This document shows positions 31,260 to 42,196 of a DNA stretch of 64,000 nucleotides, piece by piece. The position numbers and the translations under genes are program-made. This DNA is from Neoceratodus forsteri. Taxonomy: Eukaryota > Chordata > Ceratodontiformes > Ceratodontidae. The DNA is taken from positions 1,396,457,001 to 1,396,521,000 of the forward strand of contig CM057456.1 in assembly GCA_016271365.2 (NCBI GenBank), in the 5' to 3' direction. Numbering within the stretch: position 1 is the stretch's first letter; every line of letters begins with the position of its first letter. The notes beneath the pieces are model-generated. The model was not told the DNA's origin. It ran no database searches and worked only from the letters and a program-made list of their open reading frames with translations.

Positions 31260-31850
31260 TCATAAAATAAGATTATAAATCTTAAAATATGACTTGAACT
31301 AAAAAACTAGAGTTCTTAGACATACTGAAATAAGTCCAAATAATGCCAAATTGTGACAGTTTAGCCAAAGATAGACATTTCTCTGCTTAATTTAATTATG
31401 ACAAATCTGACAGGTGTCTTGAAACAAAAGGGTTCTTAAACATACTGAAATCCTGAAAATCCTAAATTCAGACTTTCCCATAAATCCAAACATTTATGCG
31501 CTTAATTTAAGTATGACAAATCTTGCAGATGTCTTGAAATAAGAGTTCATAGACATATCTAGTCTGGACAATCTTAAATTCAGACTGCTTTCCCATAAAT
31601 CCAGACATTTATCTGCTTAATTTAAGTATGACAAATCTTGCAGATATTTTGAAACAAGAGGAAAATCTTAAATTGAGACTGCTTTCCCATAAATCCAGAC
31701 ATTTATGTGTTTAATTTAAGTATGACAAATCTTGCAGATATCTTGAAACAAGAGGAAAATCTTAAATTGAGACTGCTTTCCCATAAATCCAGACATTTAT
31801 GTGCTTAAAGCATGACAAATCTTGCAGATGTCTAGAAGCAAGATTTTCTA
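31260..31850. repeat. AT-rich minisatellite with 115-bp and 94-bp units
   Basis: The landmark TTTAA(G/T)TATGACAAATCT occurs near 31391, 31506, 31621, 31715 and, degenerate, 31806. The first two steps are 115 bp, the third 94 bp and the last about 90 bp. The shorter units lack about 21 bp containing CATAGACATATCTAG. All units share GACTGC-TTTCCCATAAATCCA and GACATTTAT. A partial older unit lies at 31260-31390. Confidence 0.85.
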
Positions 31851-32829
31851 TGTAGGCAATTGAGGTTATAAATAAGAATATTGCCAATTAAAATGATGTG
31901 TTCAATTAATCCACAAATAAGTTAATTGCTCACAATTAATAAAGAAAAAGTTCTACTACAGTATGTCTTTGCCCCAAATTTAAATCTGCTTATTGATCTA
32001 AAACCTGTGTGTTAAGGACCTATTTTATAAGTGTTTTCCTATATTGTGCCCAGCATTCCCTGAGGTCCATTGGTCCCAACCACCATCTCTATGCCAAACA
32101 ATCTATATAGCACCCCTCCCCTTGTCCCGTTAAGCACTCCCTGGTGTCAGTAGTACCTCTTCCTCTTTGTACCCTGTGCCACACAGTCTCTGGTGTCCAG
32201 TGGCTCCTGTCTAACCCTCCCAGTCCCAACACTGTGATGAGCATTCCCTGGTGTCCAGTGGCACTTAACACTCTCTGCATCCCATGGCACCCTTCTCCAT
32301 TATTGGAATTAGACTTTAAAAAGGCCCCATCCACAAACTGCCTTTGTTCTTGACTGGAGTAAATGAGATTAAATATTACCTGGACGGTAGCAGCATTAGC
32401 TCGTTGGTGTCATGCACTATCAGTATGTGGTGCTCCTATGCACTTTTCAAAAATAACCCCTTTTTTGTTCTTGGCAATAAAAATGCACATGCAAAGAGTC
32501 GATTGTAGCCCACCTCCCTTTTAAAGAGCAGCTTCTAAGTTTATTAGTAGCTGCTCCCTCACACATATATAACAACTGACTTGTCCAGGAGTTGCTGAAT
32601 AGAAATCTTTCTTCATACATTTTCCATTTTAAAAAGTTATGTTACTTGTAACTTTAGTCCCTGACCATGCCGATAAAATGGAGCCACTTCCCTATATTGG
32701 AGTCACGACCCCATGTCAGCACACAGCCCCATTTTGTGATGTAGTTAAATGAAGGCTACGTGTGTGCACTCCATTGATTTGAATGGGGGCCATTTTCTAT
32801 TAATACTATTTAGCATTGGGATTTTAATT
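31851..32829. other. Unannotated spacer
   Basis: No gene seen. At 32110-32290 the phrase CCCTGGTGTC(CA)AGTGG recurs three to four times at irregular spacing, a weak short repeat. Confidence 0.5.
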
Positions 32830-32886
32830 AATCAAAGTGACCGCTCGGCTAACAGGAACCCTGTTAGTTGAGCAGTCGCTTTAATT
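32830..32886. repeat. Imperfect palindrome beside a CR1 end
   Basis: TTTAATTAA, CCGCTCGGCTAACAGG, a three-base loop AAC, and CCTGTTAGTTGAGCAG followed by TTTAATTAAA form inverted arms of about 27 bp. The CTAACAGG/CCTGTTAG core is perfect. Confidence 0.75.
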
Positions 32887-32994
32887 AAAACATAGAAACA
32901 TAGACTTTGGCGGCAGATAAGGACTAATTGGCCCACCCAGTCTGCCCATTTTCCTACCTATTAGATAAGCTGCAGATCCTAGTTAACCAACAGC

Positions 32995-35092
32995 CTACTT
33001 CCTCCAACCCCCCACTAGAATTGACTTATGTATGTCCCATGCATTCTTAAATTCCCCCACTGTTTTTGACCCTATAACCTCCTCAGGAAGTCTGTTCCAT
33101 GCATCTACCACCCTTTCAGTGAAAAACACTTCTTCATGTTGCCTTTGAGCTGTCCCCCCTCTATCTTCAAATTGTGCCCCCTTGTTCTTGCACATCTCTT
33201 TCTGACAGATTCTACCCTCTTGGACTTTGTTGATTCCCTTGAGGTACTTGAAAGTTTCTATCATATCCCACCTCTTCCTCCTTTCCGCAAGGGTATACTC
33301 TTTTAGTCTCTTCTTGTGGCTTCTGGTGCAGATCCTGCACCATTGTAGTTGCCCTCCTCTGGATTGCCTCCATCACGTCTATGTCCTTGAGGAGATGAGG
33401 TCTCCAGAACTGCACACAGTACTCCAGGTGGGGTCTCACTAACTGTACAGAAGGATAGCAACTTCCTGTTTTCTACTGGTGATGCCTCTCCTTATACGTC
33501 GCAGTATCCCCACAACCCTACTTACTGCCTTCTCACATTGCTTGCCTACCTTTAGATCTGATATAAATACCCCCAGGTCCCTTTCCATTTTTTATGTTGT
33601 TAATACCTCCCCTCATTGCCATTGTGTACTCTTCCCTTGGATTTTTGTTTCCCAGGTGCGTTACTTTGCACTTCTTTGCATTGAATCTAAGATGCCATAT
33701 CTTTGACCATTCCTCCAACCTTGCCAAGTCCCTTCTCATCCATTCCACACACCCCCACCTTGTGTATCAACCCTGTTGCAGATCTTTGTGTCCTCTGCAA
33801 AGAAACATACTTTTCCTTCCAGTCCCTCTGCAATGTCACCTATGATGACATTAAATAGGACTGGGTCCCAGTACGGAACCCTGCGGTACCCCACTAGTAA
33901 GCCTCCTTTCTTCAGAGTGGACCCCGTTTACTATTACCCTCTGCATGCTGTTGTTCAGCCAGTTTTTTACCCAGATTACCACCCTGGGACCCACTCCCAG
34001 ACTGGCTAACTTGTTTATTAATCTTTTGTGTGGGACTGTGTCAAATGCCTTGCTAAAGTCTAGGTAGGCCATGTCCACAGCCCTTCCCTTGTCTACTTTG
34101 GTTACCCAGTCAAACAAATCTATTAGATTTGTCTGACATGACCTTACCACTGTGAATCCATGCTGTCTTGGGTCTTGTGCCCCACTGGCCTCTAGGTACT
34201 CAACAGTTCTTTCTTTTAGAAGTGATTCCATCATCGTCCCTACCACTGAGGTCAATCTAACAGGTCTGTAGTTTTCTGCCACTGCCTTGCTCCCACTTTT
34301 GTGAATGAGACTTGCATCCACCCTCCTCCAGTCCTTATAAGTACCACACCATCCTCCCATGATTTGTTAAAAAGGGTCGTCAGTGGTGTCACTAATTCTC
34401 CCCTTAGTTCTTTTAGAATTCTGGGGTGAAACCCGTCTGGCCCAATTGCTTCATCCAACTTCAGTTTCAGGAGTTCTTTCTGGACCCTTTCTTCTGTGAA
34501 TGGACTAGTATCAACCCCCCATCCAGAGTGCTTCTGACGATTGGTTTAGGTACGTCCCTCCTCTTTTGTGAATACTGAGCAGATGTATTCGTTCTGTATT
34601 TCTTTTATTTCACTGTCACCCTCTGTCCACCCTCTCCCCTTTATTAAGTCTCACTATCCCTCCCTTGCTCTTGCTACGCTCCCTAATGTACCTATAAAAG
34701 GTTTTATCCCCCTTCTTAACTGAGTTGGCTATCTTTTCCTCGGTTTGTGCCTTTGCTATTCTGACTGCCTTCCCTGTTTCCTTCTGCTTTAACTGGTACA
34801 GTTCTCTGTACTGCTCCTCCTGTGTTTCCTTACACTTCCTGAATGCTCTCTATTTCTCCCTAACCTTCCCCGCCACTTCTTTTGAGAACCATGGTGGCTT
34901 TTTCCCTTCATTTTGTTTTATCTGCTTCTCACAAAGACTTGTTGCTTCTGTGATGGCTGTTTTAATTTTTCCCCATTGTTCCTCCACCCCTCCTTTCTGC
35001 CTGTTTGTTAGTGCTTTTCTGAGGCACTCTCCCAATGGGGTGGTAGTTGATGAAGTGGACGGTTGGAAACAACTACAAAGGGACCTAACCAA
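32995..35092 (-). pseudogene. CR1 reverse transcriptase, catalytic motif damaged
   Basis: Blocks from high to low coordinates: an upstream linker (35092-34850: WGKIKTAITEAT, KPPWFSKEVA), DEAIGPDGFHPRILKEL (34458-), YRPVRLTSVVGTMMESLL, GRAVDMAYLDFSKAFDTVPH (motif A, intact), QRVIVNGVHSEERRLTSGVP and QGSVLGP (motif B). Motif C at about 33795-33810 reads FAEDTK where FADDTK is expected, so the first aspartate of the catalytic pair is glutamate. Then [27 protein letters not shown] and [14 protein letters not shown]. Frames are split by several indels. Confidence 0.85.
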
Positions 35093-35655
35093 ACAAGAGG
35101 TGTGGTCAGAGAGGTGTCAGCTGGGCTTCAGTGCAAAGAAATGCAAGATTTTGCACTTCAGGGCAAAGAACCCAAAGATGGACTATTGATTGGGTGGGCT
35201 GAGGCTGGGGGACACTGAGGAAGAGAAGGACCTTGGGGTGTTGATAACGGGGAGCATGAACAACTCTGCTCAATGCAGGAAAGCCAAAGCTAAGGCTAAC
35301 AAGATGCTGGGGTGTATTGCAAGGGGATTTTCCTCCAGGCATAGGGAAGTGTTCCTGCCCCTCTACAAGTTATTGGTCAGGCCACACTTGGAGTACTGTG
35401 TGCAGTACTGGCATCCGTATCTGAAGAAGGACATTAATCTGCTGGAAGGGATGCAGTGGAGGGCGACAAAAATGTTATGGGGGATGGAAGGCAAAGCCTA
35501 CGAGAACAGGCTATGTGAGCTGAATATGTACACCCTGGAAGAGAGGAGGGATAGGGGCAATATGATTGAAACATTCAAGTATTTGAACAGGATAAACAAA
35601 GCCAGTGCCGATGGGTTGTCCACGCTGAGGAAAGATAAGGACACAAGGGTCTGCA
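35041..35655 (+). mobile_element. CR1 LINE piece in opposite orientation
   Basis: Plus-strand CR1 from the post-catalytic RT region: EVDGWKQLQRDLTKQE, LGFSAKKCKILHFRAKNP, then an open frame 35190-35702 with [50 protein letters not shown] and LNMYTLEERRDRG. It ends without the CR1 3' terminus and cuts the minus-strand CR1 between its RT and endonuclease parts. An inversion or an imprecise insertion could explain this. Confidence 0.8.
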
Positions 35656-35859
35656 TACAACCCCTGTGCAGATCATGGTGCCATTTCCTGTCTCCTGGGT
35701 AACCCACAGTAACTCCTCTCCTCTCCGTTTACCCTTTAGTTTCGTTGCTTTGATCCCTTGCCTTATGTAGAGAGCTACTCCTCCTCTTTTACCCTCCCTG
35801 TCCCTCTTGTAGATTGTGTACCCTGGTGTTCAGGCATTTAATTCTGTTAGCGCCTTATC

Positions 35860-36235
35860 CCAATAAACTTTAGGTTTCTCTGTCCTCCTCTATGTAAAGC
35901 ATTTTTGGATACATTTTGCATGAAGGGTGCTATTTAAAACTAAATTACTTCCTTTCTACAGTCTAGGATGGAGAAAAAAAGAATTCTGCTGTCACTTTGG
36001 GCACAGGAAATCTCAAAAGGCACACAGAGAGAGACCCAAAATACCAGCCACACTCCATATCTCCCCCACAATCTGATAATCACAGAGATCATATATAAAA
36101 CTATCATGTTACACTGATATTTCACTTCTCTAATGTTAGCGGTGCAGAATAACTTGCATATAGGGACAGGAAAATTGTTTAACCAGGAAAGGCATGCTTA
36201 GCCGGAGCTCGTTTCCATGAGCGACCAGGGAGCAC
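35860..36235. other. Unannotated spacer
   Basis: No gene or element seen between the CR1 endonuclease remnant and the left end of DIRS-C. Confidence 0.5.
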
Positions 36236-36440
36236 AATGAAGATCTTACTTCGAGAGGGCTCTTGCAGTAGGTATTCAAATAGGGATTGGGGTCATGCTA
36301 GCGCCAGGACCCCACGGAAAATTTCTAGATAGTAGTCTCTGGTGGGGACTACCTCACGCCAGCTGACCAACGTCAGCCTACGTCAGTATAAAGGGGCGGT
36401 CCCCCACGCCCACCTTCCAGTTCTTTCCCACTGTCGGCTT
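36236..36440. repeat. DIRS-C left inverted terminal repeat
   Basis: Pairs with 41935-42165. It holds CTCTTGCAGTAGGTATTC, AGGACCCCACGGAAAATTTC and CAGTATAAAGGGGCGG. The TATAAA at about 36388 is a plausible core promoter. It is shorter than the right ITR, which extends further as CTACTGTTACAGTAAGTTCT. Confidence 0.88.
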
Positions 36441-36570
36441 GCAAAAGTACCTCGTGGAAGAACAGCACTACTTTGTCACCATTTGGATGAGTATCTCCTC
36501 ATTTTCTGTCGAAAATCCAACAGTTTTCTCCTTAATATTTGTTTAATTCTCTGCTGTGTACATCTTCCCC

Positions 36571-38802
36571 AATGCCCTCTGAATCGCATAAAAACAAGTG
36601 TGACTCATGCGGATCCCAGCTCCCACACAAGGATGGCCATTCCCTGTGTCTCTTCTGCCTAGGCCCGGACCACCTAGTGGAGGAGTGCGACCACTGCCAG
36701 AAGTTCAGTTCAGCCAGCCGGAAAAGGCAGCAGCAGTCCCTGGAAGCCCACATTTTAAAGCAGAAACTGCCTCCATGGAAAAAGAATTGAAAAAACTCAG
36801 GCAGACATCGACCTCCCCTGAAGGCCGTCACAAGAAGAAACGGGACAAGGAGAAGCATAGGGACCGGGACTCTGCATCCACAGCCCCCACGACTTTGGCT
36901 GGAGTTGTGGCCTTGCAGGTATCTTCCCTCTGGGAGATAGCTCCCGATGGCAACCTTAGTGGTATTCAAGCGCAAGGCCGTCTCGCTGGGTTTGCGCTTG
37001 AGCCCGACGGGAGCCTCCGGGATAAAGGAGGCCTCCAATCACGATACGGCCATTTCCACCTCTCAGCCTACCGGTGCGAGTAGGTCCGATAAGCCTGGTT
37101 CCAGCTCTGCCACTTCCCGCCTGGACAAGGCTGCTAAGCCGCTCATCGGCCAGTCTGACGAATGCCAGGCCCGCGACCCCTCATCGGGTCCTGACTCCAC
37201 ACCTGACGCCAAGGGCCTTCTGAACCAGCCCCTATGCCTGCGCCCTCTGAACTGACGTCAGAGCCGTCCAGTCCTCTGACTGGGCCTCCATCAGGTCCTT
37301 TTGCCCCTTCGGGCCCCCAGGCACCAGGTTACCCAATGCTGCAATACCCGACACCACAGTACCCGATGCCACATTACCCGGCACTGCAGTACCAATGCAG
37401 GGGTTTCCACTCTCAGGTTATGGGTACCAATATTACGGGTTCCCTGATTACCCGTACCCAAGCCCTCTTCCACCACAACCACAGGTGGACTTAAAGACAG
37501 TATTGTCTTCCTGGTGTGCTGAGGCCAAGTCGCAGCTCACGACAGAAATAGACAAGCATCAGCCGATGCCAGACCCAACACCACAGCCTGTACGTCGGTG
37601 CCCAGTGACCCCTCCGCCTTTACTGGACGCCAGACCAGAACCTTCTGGATCTTGTCCTAGGGAGCTTCCACCCCCTCTGGACCCACCCACCCAGACCAGT
37701 CAAACCTCCCCCTATTCCAGAGGACACTTTTTCCTCAAACTCTTCAAAGCCTGACTCGTACTCTGAATCCTCTTACCCAGGAGACGAGCCACACACTCCA
37801 GAGACTCCTAAACCCAAGGATTCTCTGAAGTCCCCCCCAGAGGATCCTTCCTTCCTGGAATTACTTAAGAAAATCCAGGGAGCCTACAAATGGAAGTCAG
37901 TGGAGCAAGACCCACAATGGCAGAGATTAGCCTTTCACCTGGATCTTCCAGAGTCTTCACCTACTCTGATCCCTCCCTGGACTGAGCCTCACAAGGATCT
38001 TGTTTCCATCATTTGGAAACTACCTTCCTCCCTAGCCCCTCTCCCTCGTAAGTCAGACAGGCTTTATCAGGCTCCAGAGGGCAAAGAATTTTTAAGTCTT
38101 CACCCTAAAGCGGATTCGGTTGTAATCAGTGCCGCTCACGACAGAACCGCTAATCCCAAACACTTAAGCTTGTCTGTTCCAGACAAAGAATCCAAACTTC
38201 TGGACCAATATGGCAAGAAGATTTTTGCATCTTCTACCCTAGGCATTAGGGTACTTAATTACGTGGGCCATATGGGGGACTTCCAGAAGTCTGTTCTTAA
38301 TCAAGTTGAATCTAAACTGGACTCTGTCCCAGATTCTCAAACTAAGCAGGAACTGGGAGACCTGGTCTGCTCCACTCGTTCGGCATGCAGACACATGCTC
38401 CGTACCACTTACGATGTGGTGGACACTACAGGTAGAAGCTCAGCTTTCACCATAAGTTTACGCTGACATGCTTGACTTTGCATTTCAGGCATGGCCTCTG
38501 AGGTGCAGACAGCCATTCAAGATACCCCTTTCCGGGGATCGGTTTTATTCGGTGGTAACATCAAAGATATCATCACTGAGTTACAGGAGAAGGGTTTAGC
38601 TCTAAAGTCTGTCCAAACCATGTACAATGAACCTTCTCAGGGCCAGAAGCATCCCTTTTGGTGCCAAAACCACCATCAGCAAAAACAGATGCAGGCTCGA
38701 CGTCCTAACAAATGCAGAGCTGCCTCAGCGGCCAAGACTCCACCAAACAAGTCTGGCAAGTCTCCCAGAGCCACGGCTGCTGCTCTGCCCTCGGCCTCCT
38801 GA
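36571..38802 (+). pseudogene. DIRS-C gag-like ORF
   Basis: Starts at ATG 36571 or 36539 with SHKNKCDSCGSQLPHKDGHS and LCLFCLGPDHLVEECDHC, a C-x2-C...H...C-x2-C...H...C-x2-C pattern that could bind zinc. A lysine-rich part (KEKHRDRD), a Ser/Pro region and a Tyr/Pro repeat region (37310-37460: repeated QYP units) follow. The conserved half is open at 37900-38466 (LPRKSDRLYQAPEGKEFL, ADSVVISAAHDRT, PDKESKLLDQYGKKIF, LGIRVLNYVGHMGDFQKSV). After a stop near 38466 comes FRGSVLFGGN (38528) and a basic tail to 38802. Frame changes near 36790 and 37250 break the N-terminal half. Confidence 0.85.
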
Positions 38803-38999
38803 CCACCTGCATCTCTCTCTTCCTCTGGCCCATCCAGAGGAACTGGTAGAGGGAAGATTTTCCTCCCATCTGTCGGGCTGGGAGAGAGTACCTTCGGACG
38901 TCTGGGTTCTCCAACTAGTGTCAAGGGGACACTACATAGAATTTACCCAGAAACCTCCCCACAGATCCCCGCCTCAGTCTTCGTACCCACCTCTACACA

Positions 39000-40386
39000 T
39001 TCCTTTGGTACAGGAAGAGATCGGCTCCCTTCCCCGAAAGGCAGCGATAGAACCCGTCCCCCCCCTTCTGGGGGATGGGTTACTATTCTCACTTCTTCCT
39101 GGTACTGAAGAAAACAGGCGCTCTGAGACCCATTCTGGATCTCAGCACCCTAAACCAGTATGTGGAGTATAAGAGATTCCGAATGCTCTCGCTGCAGAGC
39201 CTTCTGCCCCTGCTCCATTCGGATCTGTGGCTATGTGCTCTGGATGCCCATCCCACCACAAATTTCTTTGTTTTTGTTTTCAGGGGGCACACTACCAGTT
39301 CAGGGCCCTCCCATTTGGCCTTTCCTTGGCCCCCTGAGTATTTACCAAATGCCTGGCAGTGGTGGCAGCCTTCCTGCGTACCCAGGGAGTACAGGTATTC
39401 CCTTACCTGGACAATTGGCTCCTAGTGGCCCGTTCCAGGGAGGGTATCCAGTGCTCTCTCTTCCTCACCCTGGAGGTCTTTTCTAGCCTAGGGATTATGA
39501 TCAACCAAGCCAAGTTCCATTTGGTCCCTTGTCAACGGCTTCAATTCATTGGGACAGTGTCGGATACGACCCTGGACAGGGCTTTCCTTCCCTCGGACAG
39601 GATCGAGACTGCAGTTCCAAGCTCACTTCCTGTCCTCCCACAAAAGAGTCGCAGCCCGGAAGGTCCTTCACCTTCTAGGCCTCATGGTGGCTGCCATTCC
39701 AACTGTCCCTCTGGCATGGCTTCATATGCGGGTCTCACAGTGGACCCTCTGATCCCAATGGGACCAGTCCCAGGACGATCTAAATCACGAGATCCTGGTT
39801 TCGGACCCAGTGATCAGGGACTTGCAGTGGTGGACGGTCCAGGAGAACCTCATCTTGGGGGTCCCTTTCCACACCTCCCACCCCACCCAGACACGGATGT
39901 CTCAGATGCAGGTTGGGGAGCCCACCTAGGGTCTTACAAGACTCGGGGCGGGGGGTGGACTGGTCTCACATTGAGAAACGGCTACATATCAACGTTCTCA
40001 AACCGAGGGCAGTTCTTTATGCCCTTCAGGCTCTTCTTCCCTTCATTCTCCCTGGTCATCTTCTGGTACAGTCAGACAACATGTGTGTAGTCTGGTACCT
40101 CAACAAGCAGGGAGGGACTTGCTCCTACCCACTGTGCTGGGAATCAGTGAGAGTCAGGTATTGGGCATCTCAGCACAACCTGCATCTGACAGCAGTCCAC
40201 GTACCAGGCATGCAAAACACCCTGGCAGATGCACTCAGTCACTCGTTTGCCAAGTCTCATGAGTGGGAAATCAAGCAAGAGGTGATGAACGAGATTTTCG
40301 CATGGTGGGGGACTCCTCAGGTAGATCTGTTTGCCTCCCCCGACAATACCAAACTTCCTGCCTTCTGCTTGCTTGCTGCAGGGTGA
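39000..40386 (+). pseudogene. DIRS-C reverse transcriptase / RNase H, active site lost
   Basis: RT blocks: EEIGSLPRKAAIEPVP, GYYSHFFLVLKKTGALRPIL and DLSTLNQYVEYKRF, then a damaged motif A (LWLCALDAHPTT where LCSLNMKDAYLHI is expected). Motif C at 39404-39415 reads YLDN, with the second catalytic Asp codon GAT changed to AAT. RNase H at 39890-40386 shows TDVSDAGWGAHLGSYKTRGG, VQSDNMCVVWYLNKQGGTCS, AVHVPGMQNTLADALSHS and VDLFASPDNTKLPAFCLLA; 39913-40386 is open. Overlap with the recombinase frame (40331-) is likely but in another frame. Confidence 0.85.
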
Positions 40387-40691
40387 GACTTTTTTGGCAG
40401 TATGCGCTGTCTCTGTGCTAGAAGGGCAGATTCGTCTATGCCTTCCCTTCCATTCCCTTGATACTGAGAGTTCTGAACAAACTTTGGGCAGAAGGGGCAT
40501 GGATGATTCTCATCGCTCCCTTCTGGCTGAGGCAAGTTTGGTTCTCTCTTCTGCAACAGCTTTCAGAGGAACCTCCTCTTCCTCTATCACAGGAATTGCT
40601 GACCCAGGATCAGGGGATCCTGGTCCATCCAGGCCTCAAGTCACTCAACCTTCAAGCCTGGCTCCTACAGATGTAGCTACTGCTCACTTCG

Positions 40692-41690
40692 GCATGTCCC
40701 CACTAGTTGCGGAAATTCCGGTAGAGGCCAGACAGCCTTCCACTAGATCTATCTATGCTATGAAGTGGAAGCAATTTTCCATTTGGGCAGGTACCAAGGA
40801 CTTGGAAACTTTTTCCTGTCCGGCAGCCAGGATTTTGGATTACTTGCTGCATCTCTATGATCTGGGCCTCAGCTACTCCTCTTTGAAGGTTCGTATTGCT
40901 GCCATTTCAGCTTACCATATTCCATTAGGGGAGAAGACAATTGCTCAGTTAGAGGTCTCCAAGACCTTTCTTAGAGGGGTCCTTTATTTAAGACGCCCAT
41001 CCGCAATCCCCCGGATATTAATTTCATTCTGGAGAAGCGAATGCTGCCCCCCTTTGAGCCAGCAGTGGAGACTGAGTTCAAATTCCTTTCCTGGAAGACC
41101 CTTTTCCTTGTGGCCATTACCTCTGCTCGAAGGATTTCCAAGCTTCAAGCCCTGATGTGTAATATCCCGTACTTGATCTTCCACAGGGACCATGTGGCCA
41201 TGCGTACAAAACCTAAGTTTCTCCCTAAAGTGGTGGCTGAATCCACACTTAACCAATCTATTGAGCTCCCGGTATTCTTCCAGGCTCACTTGAATCATGA
41301 AAAGTATCTTCTGCATACTCTTGATGTTCATAGAATTCTGAGATACTACACTAACAGGACCAAGGATCTCAGAAAAACTGATCAACTCTTCGTTTCCTTT
41401 GCACCCAAGAGAGAGGGCAACGATATCTCTAAGCAGTGCCTCTCTAAGTGGTTAGCTAATTGCATCAATTTCTGTTACGACAAGTACAAGACCCTCCCGG
41501 GTCAAGTCAGAGGTCACTCCACCAGAGAGGTAGCTGCCTCTGCTGCTTGTTTCAGGAATGTGTCAGCTGCTGACATTTGTGCAGCTGCTACTTGGACTTC
41601 CGTCCACACTTTATGAAGCATTACAGTTTGGACGTTGCCTCTCGCTGCAGGGCGGGCTTCGGATTGGCTGTGTTGCAGGGACTCCTTTCA
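40692..41690 (+). pseudogene. DIRS-C tyrosine recombinase, frameshifted at the catalytic tyrosine
   Basis: Frame 40331-41155 covers the N-terminal DNA-binding half (VEARQPSTRSIYAMKWKQFS, LSYSSLKVRIAAISAYHI, IAQLEVSKTFLRGVLYL). After a frameshift near 41005 the catalytic half is open at 41041-41616: LVAITSARRISKLQAL with the first arginine (CGA 41128-41130), LHTLDVHRILRYYTNRT, LSKWLANCINFCYDKY and GHSTREVAASAACFRNVSAA with H-x-x-R, then AAATWTSVHT. A one-base loss at about 41610 then shifts the frame just ahead of KHYSLDVAS, which holds the nucleophile. Confidence 0.88.
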
Positions 41691-41819
41691 TGAATCCCTC
41701 TCCTGCCTTTCTGACTGTCTGTGGATGACTTTTCCTCCTCCCTTATATCAGACTTGTTCCAGACTGCTTGGGACTCAGTCCTATTTGTGAATATGCTTAC
41801 TGCAAGAGCCCTCGTGAAG

Positions 41820-42196
41820 TAAGATAGAACAGTTACGTAAGAACTTACCATAACAGTAGATCTTTGAGAGAGGCTCTTGCAGTAGGTATTGCTTTCCTTC
41901 CCTCCATCCCCCTGAGTTTTCCTTTTCTTTTAGGGGGCATTTCCTCTTCTTCTGTCATGCCTTTTGGCCTCTGGTGGGAAAGAACTGGAAGGCGGGCGTG
42001 GGGGCCGCCCCTTTATACTGATGTAGGCTGATGTTGGTCAGCTGATGTGGAGGAGTTTTCCAGCCAGAGACTGCTAGCTAGAAATTTTTCTGTGGGGTCC
42101 TGACACCTGGAGGCTTGGTTTAGTCCTATTTGCGAATACCTACTGCAAGTGCCTCTCTCAAAGATCTACTGTTACAGTAAGTTCTTACTTAACTAT
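41820..42196. repeat. DIRS-C internal complementary region and right ITR
   Basis: 41826-41893 reads AACAGTTACGTAAGAACTTA, then AACAGTAGATCTTTGAGAGA and CTCTTGCAGTAGGTATTG. It repeats the left terminus directly and the right terminus (42135-42196) inverted. The right ITR runs from about 41935. Confidence 0.88.

Larger units (their letters stand above)
32887..35850 (-). mobile_element. CR1 LINE with endonuclease and RT remnants
   Basis: Minus-strand CR1. The 3' terminus at 32887 has CATAGAAACATAGACTTTGG and CGGCAGATAAGG. The RT spans 32995-35092. Beyond a plus-strand CR1 piece (35041-35655), the minus strand reads the endonuclease start GYTIYKRDREGKRGGVALYI at about 35840-35760. The middle of the endonuclease is missing between these parts. 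It is the longest minus-strand CR1 in the window. Confidence 0.8.
36236..42196 (+). mobile_element. DIRS-C, complete uninterrupted DIRS retrotransposon
   Basis: About 5.96 kb: left ITR (36236-36440), gag (36571-38802), RT/RNase H (39000-40386), recombinase (40692-41690), internal complementary region (41820-41895) and right ITR (41935-42196). The reverse complement of 41940-42140 matches 36255-36440 closely (for example AGTATAAAGGGGCGG, CCTTCCAGTTCTTTCCCAC). No other element interrupts it and its frames are the longest of the DIRS copies, so it is the youngest. It still carries a YLDN active site and a frameshift before the recombinase tyrosine. Confidence 0.92.

Noticed and set aside
31391..31850. 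CRISPR array
   Set aside because: Units of 94-115 bp are repeated over their whole length with no unique spacers; the genome is clearly eukaryotic.
36236..42196. LTR retrotransposon instead of DIRS
   Set aside because: Terminal repeats are inverted, no TSD is seen, no DDE integrase or protease is found, and a tyrosine recombinase is present.
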